IMG/VR virus record: IMGVR_UViG_3300040771_000180
Coordinates: 1-31,302 of that record
Origin: a virus
Reading direction: 5' to 3' (one strand)
DNA length: 31,302 nucleotides
The translations under genes and the position numbers were made by a program. Numbering within the stretch: position 1 is the stretch's first letter; the number at the start of each line of letters is the position of its first letter. This document shows, one piece after another, positions 30,496 to 31,302 of this stretch. Under the pieces are notes generated by a model, which made no database searches, had not been told where the DNA came from, and saw nothing but the letters and a program-made list of their open reading frames with translations.

Positions 30496-31302
30496 TTAGC
30501 TTAATGTAATTGTTTTTGTAATTCCGTTAACTCTTATTTTTAGCCCAGTGTCAGTATTTGATTCAAACCAAATATCACCATCGTTTGGTGTTGTCGGTGC
30601 TGAACCTATACTAAGTCTCATAAGAGCAGATAATGTTGTTGATGGTCCAATATGTAATACAGCTGTTGGTTCAACAATGTTAATACCTAACCTACCAGTT
30701 GTTTGACCAGAAACACTTGGGTTACCTGTTGTTGCTGAATAGATTCCAGTTCCAAATAAAACCCCACCTACGTTTATACTATTTGTTTTACCACTAACCA
30801 ATGATACATTATTTCCAATAATAACATTATTATTCCCAATACTACCATTACCAATACCAGCCCCAGCAAAATAACCGATGCAAACTGAGTAAGATGCGCC
30901 TGTTGCTCCATCACCAGCACTCTGACCAATGAAATTTGAGTTAGATGCATTTGTTGCTCCCCTACCAGCATTCTGACCAAATAAATTTGAATTAGATGCA
31001 CCACTTGCGTTAAAACCAGCATTAAGCCCAATGAAACTTGAATTAAACGCATTTGGGGCATTTTGCCCAGCTGCTTGACCAAAGAAAATTGAGTGTGTAA
31101 CACCCGTTGCACCAGCACCAGAATTAGATAAACCAGTTGAGAACAAATTATTCGTATTAATTACTGATATAGCGGATGTGTTAGGTGCAGTGCTAAATCC
31201 AGTAACGTTAAACGTACCACCAGTATTATTAGTAAATATAGTCGTACCATTTGAATACGTACCACCAGTTACTCTAATATCGGTATTACTAAATCCAGTA
31301 AC
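30496..31302 (-). CDS. Tail fibre, 3' part (cut by window edge)
   Basis: The C-terminal 268 residues of a fibre; the reading frame continues through position 31302 without an internal stop, so the gene starts outside the window and the ATG at 31146 is only an internal Met. The visible part opens with one VTGGTYSNGT...NNTGGTFNVTGF unit, then five YadA-like 17-aa repeats, then SLVSGKTNSINVGGVLFGTG and a TGRLGINIVEPTAVLHIG region. That last stretch is shared with the end of the 1148-aa fibre (QGKIGVNIIDPIQAFEVSG). It ends with the common fibre tip pattern PTTPNDGDIWFESNTDTGLK then IRVNGITKTITLS. It is therefore a paralog of the long fibre, 12 kb away, with a different tip. Confidence 0.85.
   Translation of the reverse strand, partial: VTGFSNTDIRVTGGTYSNGTTIFTNNTGGTFNVTGFSTAPNTSAISVINTNNLFSTGLSNSGAGATGVTHSIFFGQAAGQNAPNAFNSSFIGLNAGFNASGASNSNLFGQNAGRGATNASNSNFIGQSAGDGATGASYSVCIGYFAGAGIGNGSIGNNNVIIGNNVSLVSGKTNSINVGGVLFGTGIYSATTGNPSVSGQTTGRLGINIVEPTAVLHIGPSTTLSALMRLSIGSAPTTPNDGDIWFESNTDTGLKIRVNGITKTITLS
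30838..31092 (-). repeat. Five 17-aa YadA-like repeats in the right-edge fibre
   Basis: Units begin SIFFGQAAG, SSFIGLNAG, SNLFGQNAG, SNFIGQSAG and SVCIGYFAG. This is the same repeat type as 15340-15945 but with five copies instead of twelve. Confidence 0.78.

Noticed and set aside
31146-31302. Start of the right-edge fibre at the ATG at 31146
   Set aside because: The frame stays open to the window edge and encodes a recognisable fibre repeat upstream, so the gene begins outside the window.

Overview
The window is a piece of the genome of a large contractile-tailed phage (myovirus, T4-like in its tail and neck modules) that probably infects a Bacteroidota host of the Flavobacteriia type. The phage call rests on a tail sheath, a gp19-type tail tube, a tape measure protein, a gp26-like protein, neck-like proteins, several fibre proteins and a family B DNA polymerase. 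The host call is an inference from three things: the sequence is AT-rich, leaders lack Shine-Dalgarno sequences and are often A-rich (AAACAAA-type), and a good Bacteroidota-type promoter (TTG-N20-TAGTTTTG) lies just ahead of the DNA polymerase. No rRNA, tRNA, CRISPR array or insertion sequence was seen.

Layout, left to right. Positions 1-195 are non-coding. From 196 to 22331 nearly everything is on the minus strand and forms a long late block. Read in transcription order (right to left) it holds: a gp14-like neck candidate (22331-21813), a gp15-like tail-completion candidate (21790-20732), a small fibre-type protein (20730-20344), two long repeat-rich fibres (20297-18618 and 18462-15016), a fibre with a lectin-like tip domain (15012-13795), an 83-aa protein, an 874-aa SPRY plus GH16 glycosidase protein (13500-10876), a 158-aa protein with one membrane-like segment, the sheath (10072-7256), a 147-aa protein, the tail tube (6615-6127), a 175-aa protein, a gp26-like protein with an overlapping frameshift ORF (5462-3953), a 439-aa protein and the tape measure (2568-196). 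The only forward gene inside this block is a 50-aa ribbon-helix-helix protein at 10226-10378.

From 22443 to 26161 the plus strand carries an SNF2-type helicase, a glutaredoxin, a 138-aa miniature paralog of the next gene, and a 381-aa gp13-like neck protein. A perfect bidirectional terminator at 26167-26186 separates these from the minus-strand DNA polymerase (29953-26192). Further right are a BppU-like 124-aa protein and the 3' part of another fibre that runs off the window.

The late genes share a directional motif, ATATTTATA, 8 to 62 nt upstream of their starts on both strands, and the late block is cut into units by A/T-flanked hairpin terminators. Points that deserve most attention are: a T7 slippery site giving a +1 (or -2) fusion in a probable tail-chaperone gene; a GH16 depolymerase-like fibre; a shrunken neck-protein paralog; three tail proteins whose N-termini end in prohead-protease-like [IL]-x-E sites; the phage-specific promoter motif; and a small repressor-like gene with a palindrome next to the sheath promoter. 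All calls were made by eye, without database searches.
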